Positions 37,001-47,694 of a stretch of 64,000 bases of DNA are shown here, one piece after another. The DNA is from Bimuria novae-zelandiae CBS 107.79 (lineage: Eukaryota > Ascomycota > Dothideomycetes > Pleosporales > Didymosphaeriaceae). Made by a program: the position numbers and the translations under genes. Within the stretch, counting starts at the first letter, position 1; each line of letters starts with the position of its first letter. The stretch covers positions 62,001 through 126,000 of the forward strand of contig ML976768.1 in assembly GCA_010015655.1 (NCBI GenBank), given 5' to 3'. The notes below the pieces were generated by a model. It searched no databases and was not told the origin of the DNA. It worked only from the letters and a program-made list of their open reading frames with translations.

Positions 37001-37282
37001 AGTAAAAAGCTGCGCATCGAGTGACGGTGCGCACTGACTGCCAAACCACGGTAGTCGCTTTCTGCGTCGCCTTCTTGATTCGCTCCGGACAATGATAGGG
37101 GGTGGACGAACTCCGTACGCCAGGTTCGCGTATAAAGCGTTTGCGACAGTGCCAGAGAGGACGATAGTTGCTCAAACCTGGTACGGTCCCAGTAGCAATG
37201 CTTCTGAACGCCACGATATTCTGGAGCAGCTCTAGAGCCCAGTTGCCTCGGCAGCCCCACGGTGCTTCCGAATCATGGCTCC

Positions 37283-38599
37283 TCAAGAGTGCAGGCCAAT
37301 GAAAGGATAAGCGACTGCAGCCAGGTGCCAGGCTGGACCCCAATTGCCATAGATTAGGTGATCCGACTCTCTTATCATCTGTTCCTTGAGATCTGGCTCT
37401 TCGAGTACGAGCGTCCGGCGCATCGTTTGGTCGAAACCGACCCTGGCTCCCGTGCGTGTGAATAAGTCGCTGAGCTCGACGTGCTCTAGCCGGAGCTCTG
37501 TAGCCATGTCGATCATCACCTGCCTCCATGCCCCATTCCTGAGAATACATTGGCTGAGGGTTAAAGATTTCAGCCATCCGTGTGCGGGTTTAAGGAATTG
37601 TAACAAATCATCCGTGTCAGGGACTTTGAAGAGATGCAATCTGCACGTTACCAGACGCGGGTATTTGCAATGCTGCGCCAATTCCGTGAGGATGTTCTCC
37701 TCCAAGCTGCTGAAACACGATAGATCCAAGGTTTCCAGGTTTCTCAATTTTGAGAGGAAGCGTACCAGGAAGGACGCCTTCCCAGTTGGCATTTCGAATC
37801 CATCGTCAGGAGATCTCCAATCACGAATGTTTATCTTCAAGACCTTCAGCCCCAGAAATATCTCGTCGAATCTGCCCAGCAAAGGCGCGAGACTTTCTAG
37901 ACGACCAGTGCTCACTGCCCCGTATCTCCTTCGCGAATCGATGGTAATGGTTTGCACGATGAGTTTAGACATCGCAATCGCTGCCATAGTAGTGACAAAA
38001 GGTCGACTCATCTCGTTCTGACTACTCTCACAGTAGCGGCGGCCAAACAGAAGAAAATTCTTCTTCATGCCATCATAAGCGAAGACGATGGACTGCAGCC
38101 TTCCCAGGTGCTCGAAAACGGAAGTAAGAGCCTTGCGATCGTGTCGTGTCTCGTTCCAGAACCTTGTCGCCTGCTCAAATCTGGCCTCGACCTCGCTGTA
38201 AAGTCCTTGGGCGTCGTCCCGTCTACCCTGGTCCTGCTGCAGATCGGCCTCAATGATACCCTTCTCCAACTCCCACAGGCGAATCGCAAAACGTGGTGTC
38301 GCATCCACAACCAGGTCCTGGAGACTCCGCCCAAAGTAAGAGTCGGCGGTGATGCGCATCAGCCTGTCCAGGCTGTCGGATGTCCATGCAACAGTCCGCG
38401 TACGGAAGAAACGCTGTCGGAACTGGTACCGCGATTGCTCATTAAGCGAACGCGACGCTAACCGGAATGAGCGGAACGAATCGACATCGAGATGATTTGT
38501 AACGTGTTCTATGAGTTCAGTAGGCAGGTTCGACAGCATGGTTTGGGAAGAGACAGATGATTTTGAGACGGCGGAAACAGCGAGATCTGATGTGGGCAT
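37283..38599 (-). CDS. F-box protein
   Basis: 438 residues, single exon. An N-terminal F-box at residues about 21-62 (MLSNLPTELIEHVTNHLDVD, SFRSFRLASRSL) would bind Skp1 in an SCF ubiquitin ligase. The rest is alpha-helical with Leu-rich stretches (LSKLRNLETLDLS, WLKSLTLSQCIL) that could form a substrate-binding repeat region. No known substrate. Such F-box proteins are numerous and variable in Pezizomycotina. It is the first gene next to the AT-rich block, about 280 bp from the compositional switch, and shows no RIP-type stops. The start is the first Met of the frame, followed by a Ser-rich leader; the Met at residue 21 is an alternative. Confidence 0.85.
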   Translation of the reverse strand: MPTSDLAVSAVSKSSVSSQTMLSNLPTELIEHVTNHLDVDSFRSFRLASRSLNEQSRYQFRQRFFRTRTVAWTSDSLDRLMRITADSYFGRSLQDLVVDATPRFAIRLWELEKGIIEADLQQDQGRRDDAQGLYSEVEARFEQATRFWNETRHDRKALTSVFEHLGRLQSIVFAYDGMKKNFLLFGRRYCESSQNEMSRPFVTTMAAIAMSKLIVQTITIDSRRRYGAVSTGRLESLAPLLGRFDEIFLGLKVLKINIRDWRSPDDGFEMPTGKASFLVRFLSKLRNLETLDLSCFSSLEENILTELAQHCKYPRLVTCRLHLFKVPDTDDLLQFLKPAHGWLKSLTLSQCILRNGAWRQVMIDMATELRLEHVELSDLFTRTGARVGFDQTMRRTLVLEEPDLKEQMIRESDHLIYGNWGPAWHLAAVAYPFIGLHS

Positions 38600-38867
38600 T
38601 TAAGTTGTAATGCTGACTACGATGTTGCCCAGGTTGCAAAAGGTGGAGAAGCGGTCACGGGTAACCGATGAGATCACGCTAATGTGAATATGGAAGAGTA
38701 TTCCCCTCAGTGGCTTCCATGTTGGCGAGACGTGTGAGACGTCGCACTTCTTGATGAGAAATACTCGCGTTCTCAAAAAGCGAGAGTCCGAAGTCCGTAA
38801 GTCTAGCTACGTGAAGTTTAAAGTCAGTCAACTAACAAGAAAATCCAACTAAGGTGACGTCGTAAGT
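38600..38867. other. Intergenic, between two minus-strand genes
   Basis: 268 bp; promoter of the F-box gene and 3' end of the WKF gene. No motif singled out. Confidence 0.5.
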
Positions 38868-40712
38868 TTAGTCGCTATCAGCCTCGCTGGCGTTGTCACC
38901 GCTCTCAGCGGAACTGTCCGTATCAGATTCAGAATCTGAGGTGTTCTTGTCCTCCTCACTCTCGTCAGCATCGCTTGACATCGCAGAAGCGGAGTCGCCT
39001 TCACTGCTCTCATCAGAAGAGCTCTCCTCTTCGCTGCTGCTGCTACTATCAGAGCTCTCGTCGCTTGACACATCAGTCCTGCGCTTTGTGCGCTTGACCT
39101 TACGCGCGTTGTTTTGAGCAGAAGCTTCCTGCCTAGCGATTTGCCGAAGTCCGGACTGCGGGGTCGTAGCGGGCATGGGGACCTTGAGGGCAGCGCAAAG
39201 CGCTTCTGCACGACTTCGCTTTAGTCGCCGAATATATCCTTCTGAGTAGGGATGGTTCATCATGCCCTCCACGTCTCCGTCTAGACGTCTTCTCTTCCGT
39301 TCTTTCGAGAGTCGCTCCTGTAGCGCCGTCTCTTTCATTGCTTCGCGCTCGTCCATTGGGTTCTGACGCTCTGCCTCGTCAATCTCCTCGATGGCCTTGG
39401 TCCACCGCTCTTTCAGCCTCTCTATAACACCAGCGCCTTGGAGACCGCCCACGTATTCCAGCAATGCTTCTGAATAATCGTCGGGGATTCGGAAGATGTT
39501 CAAAGCGTTGTCGAGAACATCGTTTTGAATGGCTTTGTTGAATTTCCAGTTTGATCGTTCGTGCTGGTATTGAGACAGGTAGTTGAGATATCGCGATGGA
39601 TCTTTCTTGCCCTTGGGAGCAGTCGTACCCTTCAAAGTCTAAACACCAAGTCAGCTGATGTTGAGTCATTGCATTGCACGGGAGAGATGTTGATGCACAG
39701 CCGCAACCACAATCTCCAGCTGCGCGGTTGACAAAGAAACATGATCACAACCACACGAGTATGCAGCTATTCTGCATGAGAGGCGTGATCCCGACCACGC
39801 ATGGATTCGTGAGAGAAAAGGACCGACCTTGGAGATAGGGTTTGGATTGTCATTCGCAACATGGACTTTCGGTGGCTCCGTAAAATCTGCGACCTCGGCT
39901 GGAGTGAAGTCGGCGCTTGGGCCCTTCTGCTCCGCAACCCACTTCTTGAATAGATTCGATGCACTGTTTCCGTCGCCTGTCTTAGTATCTGGGGTAAAGG
40001 TTACCGATTTTCGTCTGTCTGTCTTTTGCGGCGTTAGGCTTGAACTGCTGTCCTTGGTTGAGACACGTTGTTGTCTCTCAGGTGTTGCGAGGGCCCTCAA
40101 AGGAGGAAAATCCATCTCAGTAGATGGGAGTAAAGTCGAGCCGTTTGGTGCGAGGTCCAAGTGACCAGGTGAGAGAGACGGTGTTCGAGTGATCCGTGGC
40201 ACTGATAGATTCTGCCGTGACTCTCTCTGGTCGTCGGTATTTTCAATGCTAGGCCACGAGGTTTTTTGATCCGACTTAGCCTGCTTTGGCGCCTTTTTTC
40301 GATAATTTGAGTCGCCACTTTTCTTCCTGCGATAGTTGGCGTCACCTTTGAGAGGTGTTTGGTCAGGTGTAGGCGCTTGACTTGGTGCTAGTTTCGGTGA
40401 GTCAACCTCAACGTCTGGAACCGCCACGGCGTACGCGATCGGGAAACCATTCTCCCGGTCGTGCTTGCTCTTCTTCACAGATTCACCCTCGATATCGGCT
40501 GCTTCAGAGTGATGCTTGCGCTTGCCAAGCTTGGACTTGCTCTTGGTGTTGTGGCTAGCATTGCTGTCCTCTCGCACTGCGCTACCATTCTGGGCGGGGT
40601 GCTGGCCATTCTGTTGCTCCTCAGCCTGGTGATTGGAATCGGCGTCTGAGGAATTCTTGAGCTTCAGGCCGAGGCGCTTCCAGGCTGGGACGAATGCGCC
40701 GGGTTGTGCCAT
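38868..40712 (-). CDS. WKF-domain nuclear protein (C7orf50-like)
   Basis: Two exons, 39828-40712 and 38868-39638, with a 189-bp intron (AAG|GTCGGT donor, TTTAG acceptor, phase 0), giving 551 residues. The N-terminus MAQPGAFVPAWKRLGLKLK is followed by a long, low-complexity basic region with several nuclear-localisation-like clusters (KLGKRKHHSE, RRKKSGD). Exon 2 holds the WKF motif (NWKFNKAIQ, residues about 325-333) and the helical domain around it. A long Ser/Asp/Glu tail ends the protein. WKF proteins are linked to ribosome biogenesis by family, not by anything seen here. It is divergent from the proteasome gene, 350 bp away. Confidence 0.85.
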
Positions 40713-41062
40713 GTTGTAATAGGGAAATGGGAGGCCTTCACGACGTGTCTCGGCGACTGTTCCTCGCTCAAGCCCGAATCAGCTTGTCGTGCCCAGATGG
40801 GCAGTCTCGAAAAGCCAGACAAAAGGGTGTCGACGAATTTTTGGAGGTGCCAAGAAACAGCTCGGGGGGCGCGGGCCAATCACACCTGCCCCAGCGGCGA
40901 TCGCCTTGACCGAGCGAGAGCAGCTCCAGGCTGCCCGCAACGCGTCACGGCACGACGACAAACACCACCAGCATCTCTCCGCTTACGCCCAATTTCCTCG
41001 AGAGCTCCGCAGCTGAACAACCCCACCGCACATAATAAACACAAACACCCCGAGCCTTCATC
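40713..41062. promoter_or_regulatory. Shared divergent promoter, WKF gene / proteasome alpha1
   Basis: 350 bp between two opposite starts. Contains a CCAAT word (GGGCCAATCACA, about 40870-40881) usable by the Hap complex. The word GGTGCCAAG at about 40845 resembles the yeast proteasome-control element GGTGGCAAA but has two mismatches, so it is not claimed. Being this short, the region must serve both genes. Confidence 0.5.
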
Positions 41063-42091
41063 ATGTCTGGTGCGTTGCGCGCTCCGACGGCAGCTCTGGC
41101 TGTATAGGCCCACTGCTAACAGCTGTCTGGGAATATAGGAAGCGCAGGCTACGATAGACACATTACCATCTTCTCCGACCAGGGCCGTCTGTACCAAGTC
41201 GGTAGGTTCTCCCCGCCCTATACCGCCTGCACCTCGGGCTTCACACAAGGGAGCTGTGCTAACAGCTCCAGAATATGCATTCAAGGCAATCACGGCAGCG
41301 AACATCACATCGGTGGGCGTGAGGGGCAAGAACTGCGCAGTGGTCATCTCGCAGAAGAAGGTGCCTGTATGTTGCCAGGCCTGAAGCCTTGTATCTGTGG
41401 CCTGCATCTAACGCTGTTTACAGGACAAGCTGATCGAGCCGTCCTCCGTCTCCCACATCTTCAAGCTGTCGCCGTCGGTTGGCTGCGTCATGACGGGGTC
41501 AATAGCTGATGCCAGGGCCTCTGTGAGTCGGGCGCGCGGCGAGGCTGCTGAGTTCCGCTACAAGTTTGGATACGAGATGCCCTGCGACGTGCTAGCCAAG
41601 CGGATAGCCAACATCAGCCAGGTCTACACCCAGCGGGTAAGCAAGGCTGCTGCAGCAGCGCTGAGATGCTGCGGGGATTTACGAGGGTTCTGACACGACG
41701 ACAGGCTTACATGCGGCCTCTCGGCGTCGCCACCACGCTCATATCCCTGGACTCTGAATTCGGGCCCCAACTGTACAAGTGCGACCCCGCAGGTTACTAC
41801 GTCGGCTACAAGGCCACCGCGTCCGGGCCGAAGACGCAAGAGGCGCTCAATTTCCTGGAGAAGAAGCTGAAGAACAGGGAACATGCAGAGGGCAGCTGGG
41901 ATGAGGTCGTTGAGCTCGCCATCACGGCGCTGAGCACGGTGCTATCGGTGGACTTCAAGAAGGGCGAGCTCGAAGTGGGCATCGTGGGAGGTCCTAGGGC
42001 CGACGGCGAGGAAGGCACAGACCCGCAGTTCAGGTCTCTGACGGAGGAGGAAATCGACGAACGACTCCAGGCCATTGCCGACAAGGACTGA
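41063..42091 (+). CDS. SCL1: 20S proteasome subunit alpha1 (PSMA6/Scl1)
   Basis: Five exons: 41063-41069, 41139-41201, 41272-41366, 41424-41636 and 41705-42091. Introns are 69, 70, 57 and 68 bp, all GT-AG, giving 254 residues. The alpha-type N-terminal signature [27 protein letters not shown] identifies the alpha1 subunit, which forms part of the gate ring of the 20S core. Continuous family match follows: [32 protein letters not shown], [34 protein letters not shown]. Length fits the family (about 246-255). Exon 1 codes only two residues and a split Gly. Essential housekeeping gene with no defects. Confidence 0.96.
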
Positions 42092-43069
42092 GACCCGCCG
42101 CCAGGGACTTGGATCAGTGGGCGCAAAAGAGGAGGCGGCGACCGGCCTCCACGTAGCGTGGAGAGCCGTTAATACGCCAGATGGGCGTCCCAAAATACGC
42201 AGTATCGAGCGTTAGACTGCTCACTCTGCATCGGTTGCGCGCCCTGCGATCTCGCGTGGGATGGGATGGGTCTCTCGCAAGCGGCCTCCGCAGCCTGTGG
42301 TTCTGTATGTACTAGCCTCACGTCAATGACAACGTTTCCTCTCGTTCCAGCTGCACCAACGCAGGAACACATGGCGCGACGTCATCTTACTGATCTCACT
42401 GGCCAGCAGCAACAAGCACAGCCGTCTGTGGCTGACACAATTGCGGTGGCTTGCGAGCGTTGTGGATATTCGCCAGCGCGCTTTTCAGTTCACATTCACT
42501 CGCCTAATTTAGGACTCAGACGAATCGCTGCTTGCATCGTGGCTTCCTCAGGTGCTGAACCTTGCCGGATGAGGCACCCGCTAAGCCCAAACGCTACTAG
42601 CATGGCGATGTGGCGTTCCCACGGTGTGCTGAACACCATTGGCAGGTCCAGCTTGCTCTGACGAGAGTGTGCATGGCAGCTGGAGTGAACGGGGTCGTTG
42701 ACAATTACGATCGCGCTTAGATGCCGACTTTCTGCCAAACTCTATGTTCGATGCTACTCTTACACCTTATCGTAACCCCATCGAGAGCCTTGCAATGCTG
42801 AATGGTGCAGCGTATCCAGCTGGCATGCCTGCTCAGGGCCAAAATGTGGATCTCTCGGCAAGTTCTAGCAGCGGGAGCAGCCTTTGGCCTGACGACTACT
42901 ACACTGACTACCATTGAGCTCCCATACTTCTTCAGTATAAAACGGTCGCCACGCCGCCATCGACTAGAACACCACCACAATCAAGCCATCGGATCCGTAT
43001 CTTCGCTTTCAGCCTATTCCTCGATCGCATCCTTCCAAGTCTTCGTTATCAACGATCCACTCTACCACA
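42092..43069. other. Intergenic, no gene assigned
   Basis: About 980 bp. Open frames up to 131 codons exist (42266-42661), but their sequence looks random and there is no intron logic or known motif. Holds the 3' end of alpha1 and the promoter of the next gene, with pyrimidine-rich sequence near 43000-43069. Confidence 0.5.
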
Positions 43070-43918
43070 ATGTCTGACGGTCGTAAGACTACCCATTCTC
43101 TCATTACCCAACACAATCAGACATCCACAAATCATGCTCACGAGAACTTTGGGTGGAGTGTTTGCTAACTTCCTATCCGTCCAGTCAACAATGCTCGCGC
43201 CTTACGCATCACGGAGATTATGAGCGACTTCCGCAACCTGCAGCACTACCTCAGCCAAATTCGCGCCTCTCCCACAGCCGAAGAATACTATCTCGAGGGC
43301 TACTCACTGCTCCGTCAATGCACTAGCGAAGCTCAAGCTATCCTCGCAACTCCTTTCACCGCTACCAGCGGAGCAACCGGTGGTGATCCAGAGCGCGAGA
43401 AGCAGCAATTGAGGGGGTAAGTGCACTCATCTCACGCACTTTCTCCGTCATCCAAACTTCTTTTGCCAATTGGGTCAAATGTTCGATGGACTAGAGACGT
43501 GAGAAGACAATTAGGGCAAGGCTGACGTCAGAGACAGGATCATCGCTGATGCGGCGGTACGGCGATTCCAGTGCCAAAGGGCATACCTCCGAGCACACGC
43601 AGGCATGAGGTGGATAGATTCGCGGAGCAAGATCCTGCGAGGGCAGAAGCCGAACGCGAGCCACTTTGCTGCGCTGCAAGCGGCTGACAACAATCTACGG
43701 GTAGTAAGTCACATATCATCCTCACTCCTCACAACTCCATTGACCATATTCTGATACGATGCGCGGGACCAAAATGCTAACATGTTTTCCAGGAACTCCT
43801 CGCTATCACCGATGCATACGTCGACTACACCCTCCGCAGTGCCGACGCGCAGCAGGGGAAATGGCTCGCCGAAGACCCCTCCTCGACACAGATCCAGCAG
43901 ATGCTGATGCGACGATGA
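43070..43918 (+). CDS. Unknown small helical protein
   Basis: Predicted from four exons: 43070-43082, 43185-43416, 43532-43703 and 43793-43918 (introns 102, 115 and 89 bp, all GT-AG and frame-consistent), 180 residues. Begins MSDGLNNARALRITEIMSDF. It has no signal peptide, membrane segment or known motif; it is mostly amphipathic helix (NLQHYLSQIRASPTAEEYYLEGY, AYLRAHAGMRWIDSRSKIL) and ends ADAQQGKWLAEDPSS then MLMRR. I do not recognise the family. The exon joins are supported by uninterrupted coding and by 5' and 3' splice sites, not by homology. Confidence 0.65.
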
Positions 43919-45375
43919 ATGCATCCTCCTCCACATCATCGGCGGCTTCCGGCGCTTGTCCACCGCCGATTTCAACTCCAGATTGAAAAAAACCTTTCCT
44001 CTCCGATACTTCGTACGATACCCTCCCCATGCGTCACGCGCCTTTCCGCATCATCGATCCCGCATATGAAATCTATGTTCCGCATGTCATTCAAGCAAAA
44101 TTGGAGCTCTTCGCGCATACCCGATCCCTGCTCCTATCTGTCTCGCATCTCCTGTTCCATGGGCTTCACCGTTTTGGGGAAATGGTCTACGCTGTGCTGG
44201 TCACGCTAGAATCTTTACAGTGCGCCGTTCGGCTAGGGCACAGAAGTTTGGGTTTGGTCTTTTTCTTTGAGCATTTTCTTCGGTATACTTCTATGTCTAG
44301 CGTGGCGTTGGCGTTGGCGGCTAAGCGTAGCCGGGACTGTATTTATTTCAACCGAACGGTTGGGCGGTACCTAAGCGATGGGGCCTGCCTTGCATGCTTC
44401 TTCGTTTGGGATGGATACCGCCGGGTCACGCACCACTGCTGCGGTGTGAGGCTTCTTGTGTTTCTCGGGATTGATCTCTTCATTTCTTTTCATCTTTATA
44501 TCTCAGTACTATTCCATTTTCACCTTCACATTCTTGTCTATACATAGCCTTAACGCATATAGATACATTCTTCTCTTCAGCACAGTCACCCTCGCTATCA
44601 TCCACCACTATCACAATTGCATCACAATAGCCATCCCTCCCCCTTCCTCGCCAGACTTTCCCCCTACACCGCTCAACACGCATCTTCCCAAAAACCTCTC
44701 GTCCGCCGTTCACGGCAGTACCCATTTCTGCACTTGACCGACGTTAACGCATGCGCCTAGCGCCTCCTCTAGCCTTAATCTAAACTCAGCTTACACGCTT
44801 AAGCTAAGCACTGCACCCAGCTTGGCAGCCCTACCCGACTACCGAGGACCGTCGGCGTGTGCCGTGGATCTAGGTCTTCACCACGTGGAATGGTGTCATA
44901 CAGCACTCGCAGCATGGTGCCCACACCTTCCCTTCTACCGACGATGCTAATCTGTGCTGAGCTTTAGCAAGAGCCGGGCTCTACAACGACATACCCTTCC
45001 GCAACAGACCGGTGATTTTGGCCAAAACCACATGATTACTCCTGGGGACTCAATGAGAAAAGGCAGGTTGGGTATGGCGGTGGCCTTGCGCTGCGGTGTG
45101 CATTGGTGAAGTGGCGCTCGTATAGCAAGGTGCGCACGGACGCCCACGTGGGCGCCCCGTCACAGCCCTACCAAAAGCGGCATGGTGGCAGATTGGAGCC
45201 ACCGATTTGATCCATGGGGGGAGCGGGGTTGCCGATCTCGTCGTGAATATTGCCGTGTGTGGTTTAATTATCCTCAGGGAGCAGGAAAGGTCACGATTGC
45301 ATAGATATCAAGTGGGGGGTGAGGCTGAGGAAGATAGATAGGTAGGGAGGTTGCTTAACGGAAGAGCTTTTCCTT
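43919..45375. other. Long intergenic region with one unexplained open frame
   Basis: About 1.46 kb. A 172-codon plus frame (44029-44547) is open but reads as hydrophobic, His/Phe-rich sequence with no family resemblance. Its 3' half is T/C-rich, like a UTR. Probably 3' UTR and spacer. The final part leads to the TA target of pogo-2. Confidence 0.45.
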
Positions 45376-45377
45376 TA

Positions 45378-45424
45378 AGCTCGGACCTATACTTTCCGCG
45401 CACATAGGGTTCCCGCGCACCCTA
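45378..45424 (+). repeat. pogo-2 left terminal inverted repeat
   Basis: 47 bp, starts AGCTCGGACCTATACTTTCC; identical to the reverse complement of 47123-47169. Confidence 0.94.
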
Positions 45425-45749
45425 CTATAACGCGTTACTCTATTTTTAATGCTTATACTATTAACGCTATATATTTAGTATAGATTTTAAGGAGTTTGCT
45501 ATATAATACACTATCGTAGATTTTAATTCTAGTATTTTTATAAGCTACTATAAGGCTACTAAGTAGTATAGAGTTACTAAGTCTACGCTGCACGGTTAGT
45601 AATAAGATTAATAACTATATATAATAACTTATTAATATTAGTAATAATTAACTTAGGAATAAGAGGCCTTTCTTATAAAGTAAATACTTAATAAAGACTT
45701 ATGCGTATAACCTCTATCTCACCCTCGCATACGAGAGATGGCCACCCGA

Positions 45750-46560
45750 ATCCTACACATAAATAGCGACTACAAGCCTCTAGGGCAGCTATAGGTACCC
45801 TATTTTATCGCCCGTAACCCACGCGTCGTATCTATAGTTAGCCAAACAATTAAGAGCGCACGGACGATAGCAGCTAGCTATAAGACTATACAAGCCTTTC
45901 TTAAGCTGTTTAAGCGTACTCGAATAGAGCTAGGCATACAGTATAAGGATATATAGAATATAAATAAGACTAGAGTTATACTAAAGATATATACGAATAT
46001 CCAGGTGCTCGCAAGCTCTTTAAAGAAAAAAGCTTATATTAAGTCTCTAAAGGATCGTAAGTAGGTATTAATTATTAAAACTATCTTAGCTATTAGCGCT
46101 AAGCTTTAATACTTAGTTATCTTTAAAAGTAAGCACCTATAATTAACCTAGTTCTTATTAGAAGATATACTAGATTAGCTTTTTATAATATTAAAGAATA
46201 AATAGACGTTAAACTTAATTAGCTATAATTAATTACAATAGATTTTTATACTAAATACTTTACTATGTAATAACGGCTATTAACTTCTCCTCCTAGACGG
46301 CCATGGCTCTTATATACCTATCGACTTTATGTAGCTTTGTAAGGTTAATAAGATACACCTCTTGTACCTTCTAGCTTACGCCTTATACTTACTACAGCCT
46401 CTAGATCTTGCTCTTTTCTCTATAGTTAAGTTAGGCTATTGTATTAAGATACGAGAGCTCTTAGCCCTTAATAATATAGCACTAATTAAGAAGGAGCGTT
46501 TTATAGCATTATATAATAAAGCTAAAGAACAAGGGCTCTTAAAGTAAGTTATTTAAGCTA
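45750..46560 (+). pseudogene. pogo/Fot1-type transposase (RIP-killed)
   Basis: The readable core runs from about 45750. It includes ELGIQYKDI-NINKTRV (around 45940; family D-E-T-G, with Asp and Glu altered to Asn and Lys) and LLLDGHGSYIPIDFM (about 46285-46330), which keeps the second catalytic Asp. The open frame 46362-46547 reads MYLLAYALYLLQPLDLALFSIVK, the PAHxSHLLQPLDVGxFxPLK block of DDE_1. At least a dozen TAA/TAG stops. A C-terminal relic extends to about 47060. Non-functional. Confidence 0.88.
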
Positions 46561-47122
46561 GCTAAAGGGCTGCTAGCCTTTGCCTATATAACCTAAACGT
46601 TGTACTACTCTTATCTTAAGTAACTAGTTGGCTAGCTACTCCTCTACTTACTAGTTAGGCTTTAGCCGCCTTAAAGTTAATATTTAATACACCTTAGAGC
46701 TTACAGGCTCTATATAAGGCTTAGTAGTAGCTATTATTATTAGAGTCTCTTTTATAAAGTACCCGCGTAGTGCTTGGCAAGGCAGGTAAGGCTATTATAA
46801 AGGCTAATACTAGGGTAGCCTAGCTTAAGGCTAAAAATTAATAACTTAAATATTAACTAGATAGTGCTAGGATTACTCGTACTAAAAAGTATATTTAAGT
46901 AAACTTAAATAAGCGCTTTAGTAACGTTAAGACTATTAAGGCTATTATAGACTAAGTAGTAGCTTTAGAGGCTTAATAGGCAAGTACTTCGCCTAAAAAA
47001 GAAGCTAAAAAAGTAGTAAAAGTAGTAATAGCGCTTACTTTTAAGTCTATATATACTAAGTGGTAAATATAATTATTGTTGTTAACAAAAATCGCGACTC
47101 TATATTATGTGGCTACTTTTAA

Positions 47123-47169
47123 TAGGGTGCGCGGGAACCCTATGTGCGCGGAAAGTATAGGTCCGAGCT
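47123..47169 (-). repeat. pogo-2 right terminal inverted repeat
   Basis: Reverse complement of 45378-45424; followed by TA. An open frame crossing this end (47105-47575, minus) is not a gene. Confidence 0.94.
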
Positions 47170-47171
47170 TA

Positions 47172-47694
47172 GGTGGAGTGTGGGTAGGTGAGAGGGGCAA
47201 GTGCCGGTGCGTGGACGTTGGTTCACGATGAGGTGGAGTGATGCGTTGAGTTGTGAGTACAGCACGATAACTCAGGACAGGTGATACAGTGCCCGCAGTT
47301 GTGGTGAAGTAAGTCGAGTGGTTGTGGCACACGATCTGAAGCAGGGTCGAAAAGGAAAGAGTTATATAGAGGATATTGTGAATTGTAAAAGCCGTCGCCC
47401 ATTGTACGGACATACCGCCTCTCGTCGAAGCCAAACGCGACTGGAAAGGCAGGTATCGAGACTTAGAAGCCGCCTCCGCGACTTCATGTCCATATCTAGC
47501 CACCAACGCGAGGCTGCAGCCATGAAAACCTAGGATTCTTGACCCAAGGGAACTTCGTTTACATTCTCGCTTCATTTCAGGAAGTCAGTCTCAGTGGAAA
47601 GGTGCAGAAGAAATGCAACCCAAAGAACCCAAAACCCGACTCTCAATATCCTCGGAGCGCGACCCATGAGACATCCGCCTTCCTCAATCGCGTC
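47172..47694. other. Intergenic, no gene seen
   Basis: About 520 bp between pogo-2 and the 3' end of the RING gene. Frames present do not resemble proteins. Confidence 0.5.

Larger units (their letters stand above)
45378..47169 (+). mobile_element. pogo-2: pogo/Fot-type DNA transposon in the gene-rich region
   Basis: Perfect 47-bp terminal inverted repeats at 45378-45424 and 47123-47169, with TA on both sides (45376-45377 and 47170-47171). The 1,792-bp element has an AT-rich, stop-ridden interior coding a DDE transposase on the plus strand. The change in composition coincides exactly with the inverted repeats. The termini are unrelated to those of pogo-1. Confidence 0.95.

Noticed and set aside
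36999..37577. 192-codon minus frame overlapping the F-box gene end
   Set aside because: Overlaps the F-box frame in another phase and reads as random Arg/Ser-rich sequence.
37386..38021. 211-codon plus frame
   Set aside because: Antisense shadow of the F-box gene.
40845..40853. Proteasome-control-like element GGTGCCAAG
   Set aside because: Two mismatches to the yeast consensus and no proof that the factor uses it in this lineage.
47105..47575. 156-codon minus frame
   Set aside because: Crosses the pogo-2 right end into flanking DNA; no homology to known proteins.
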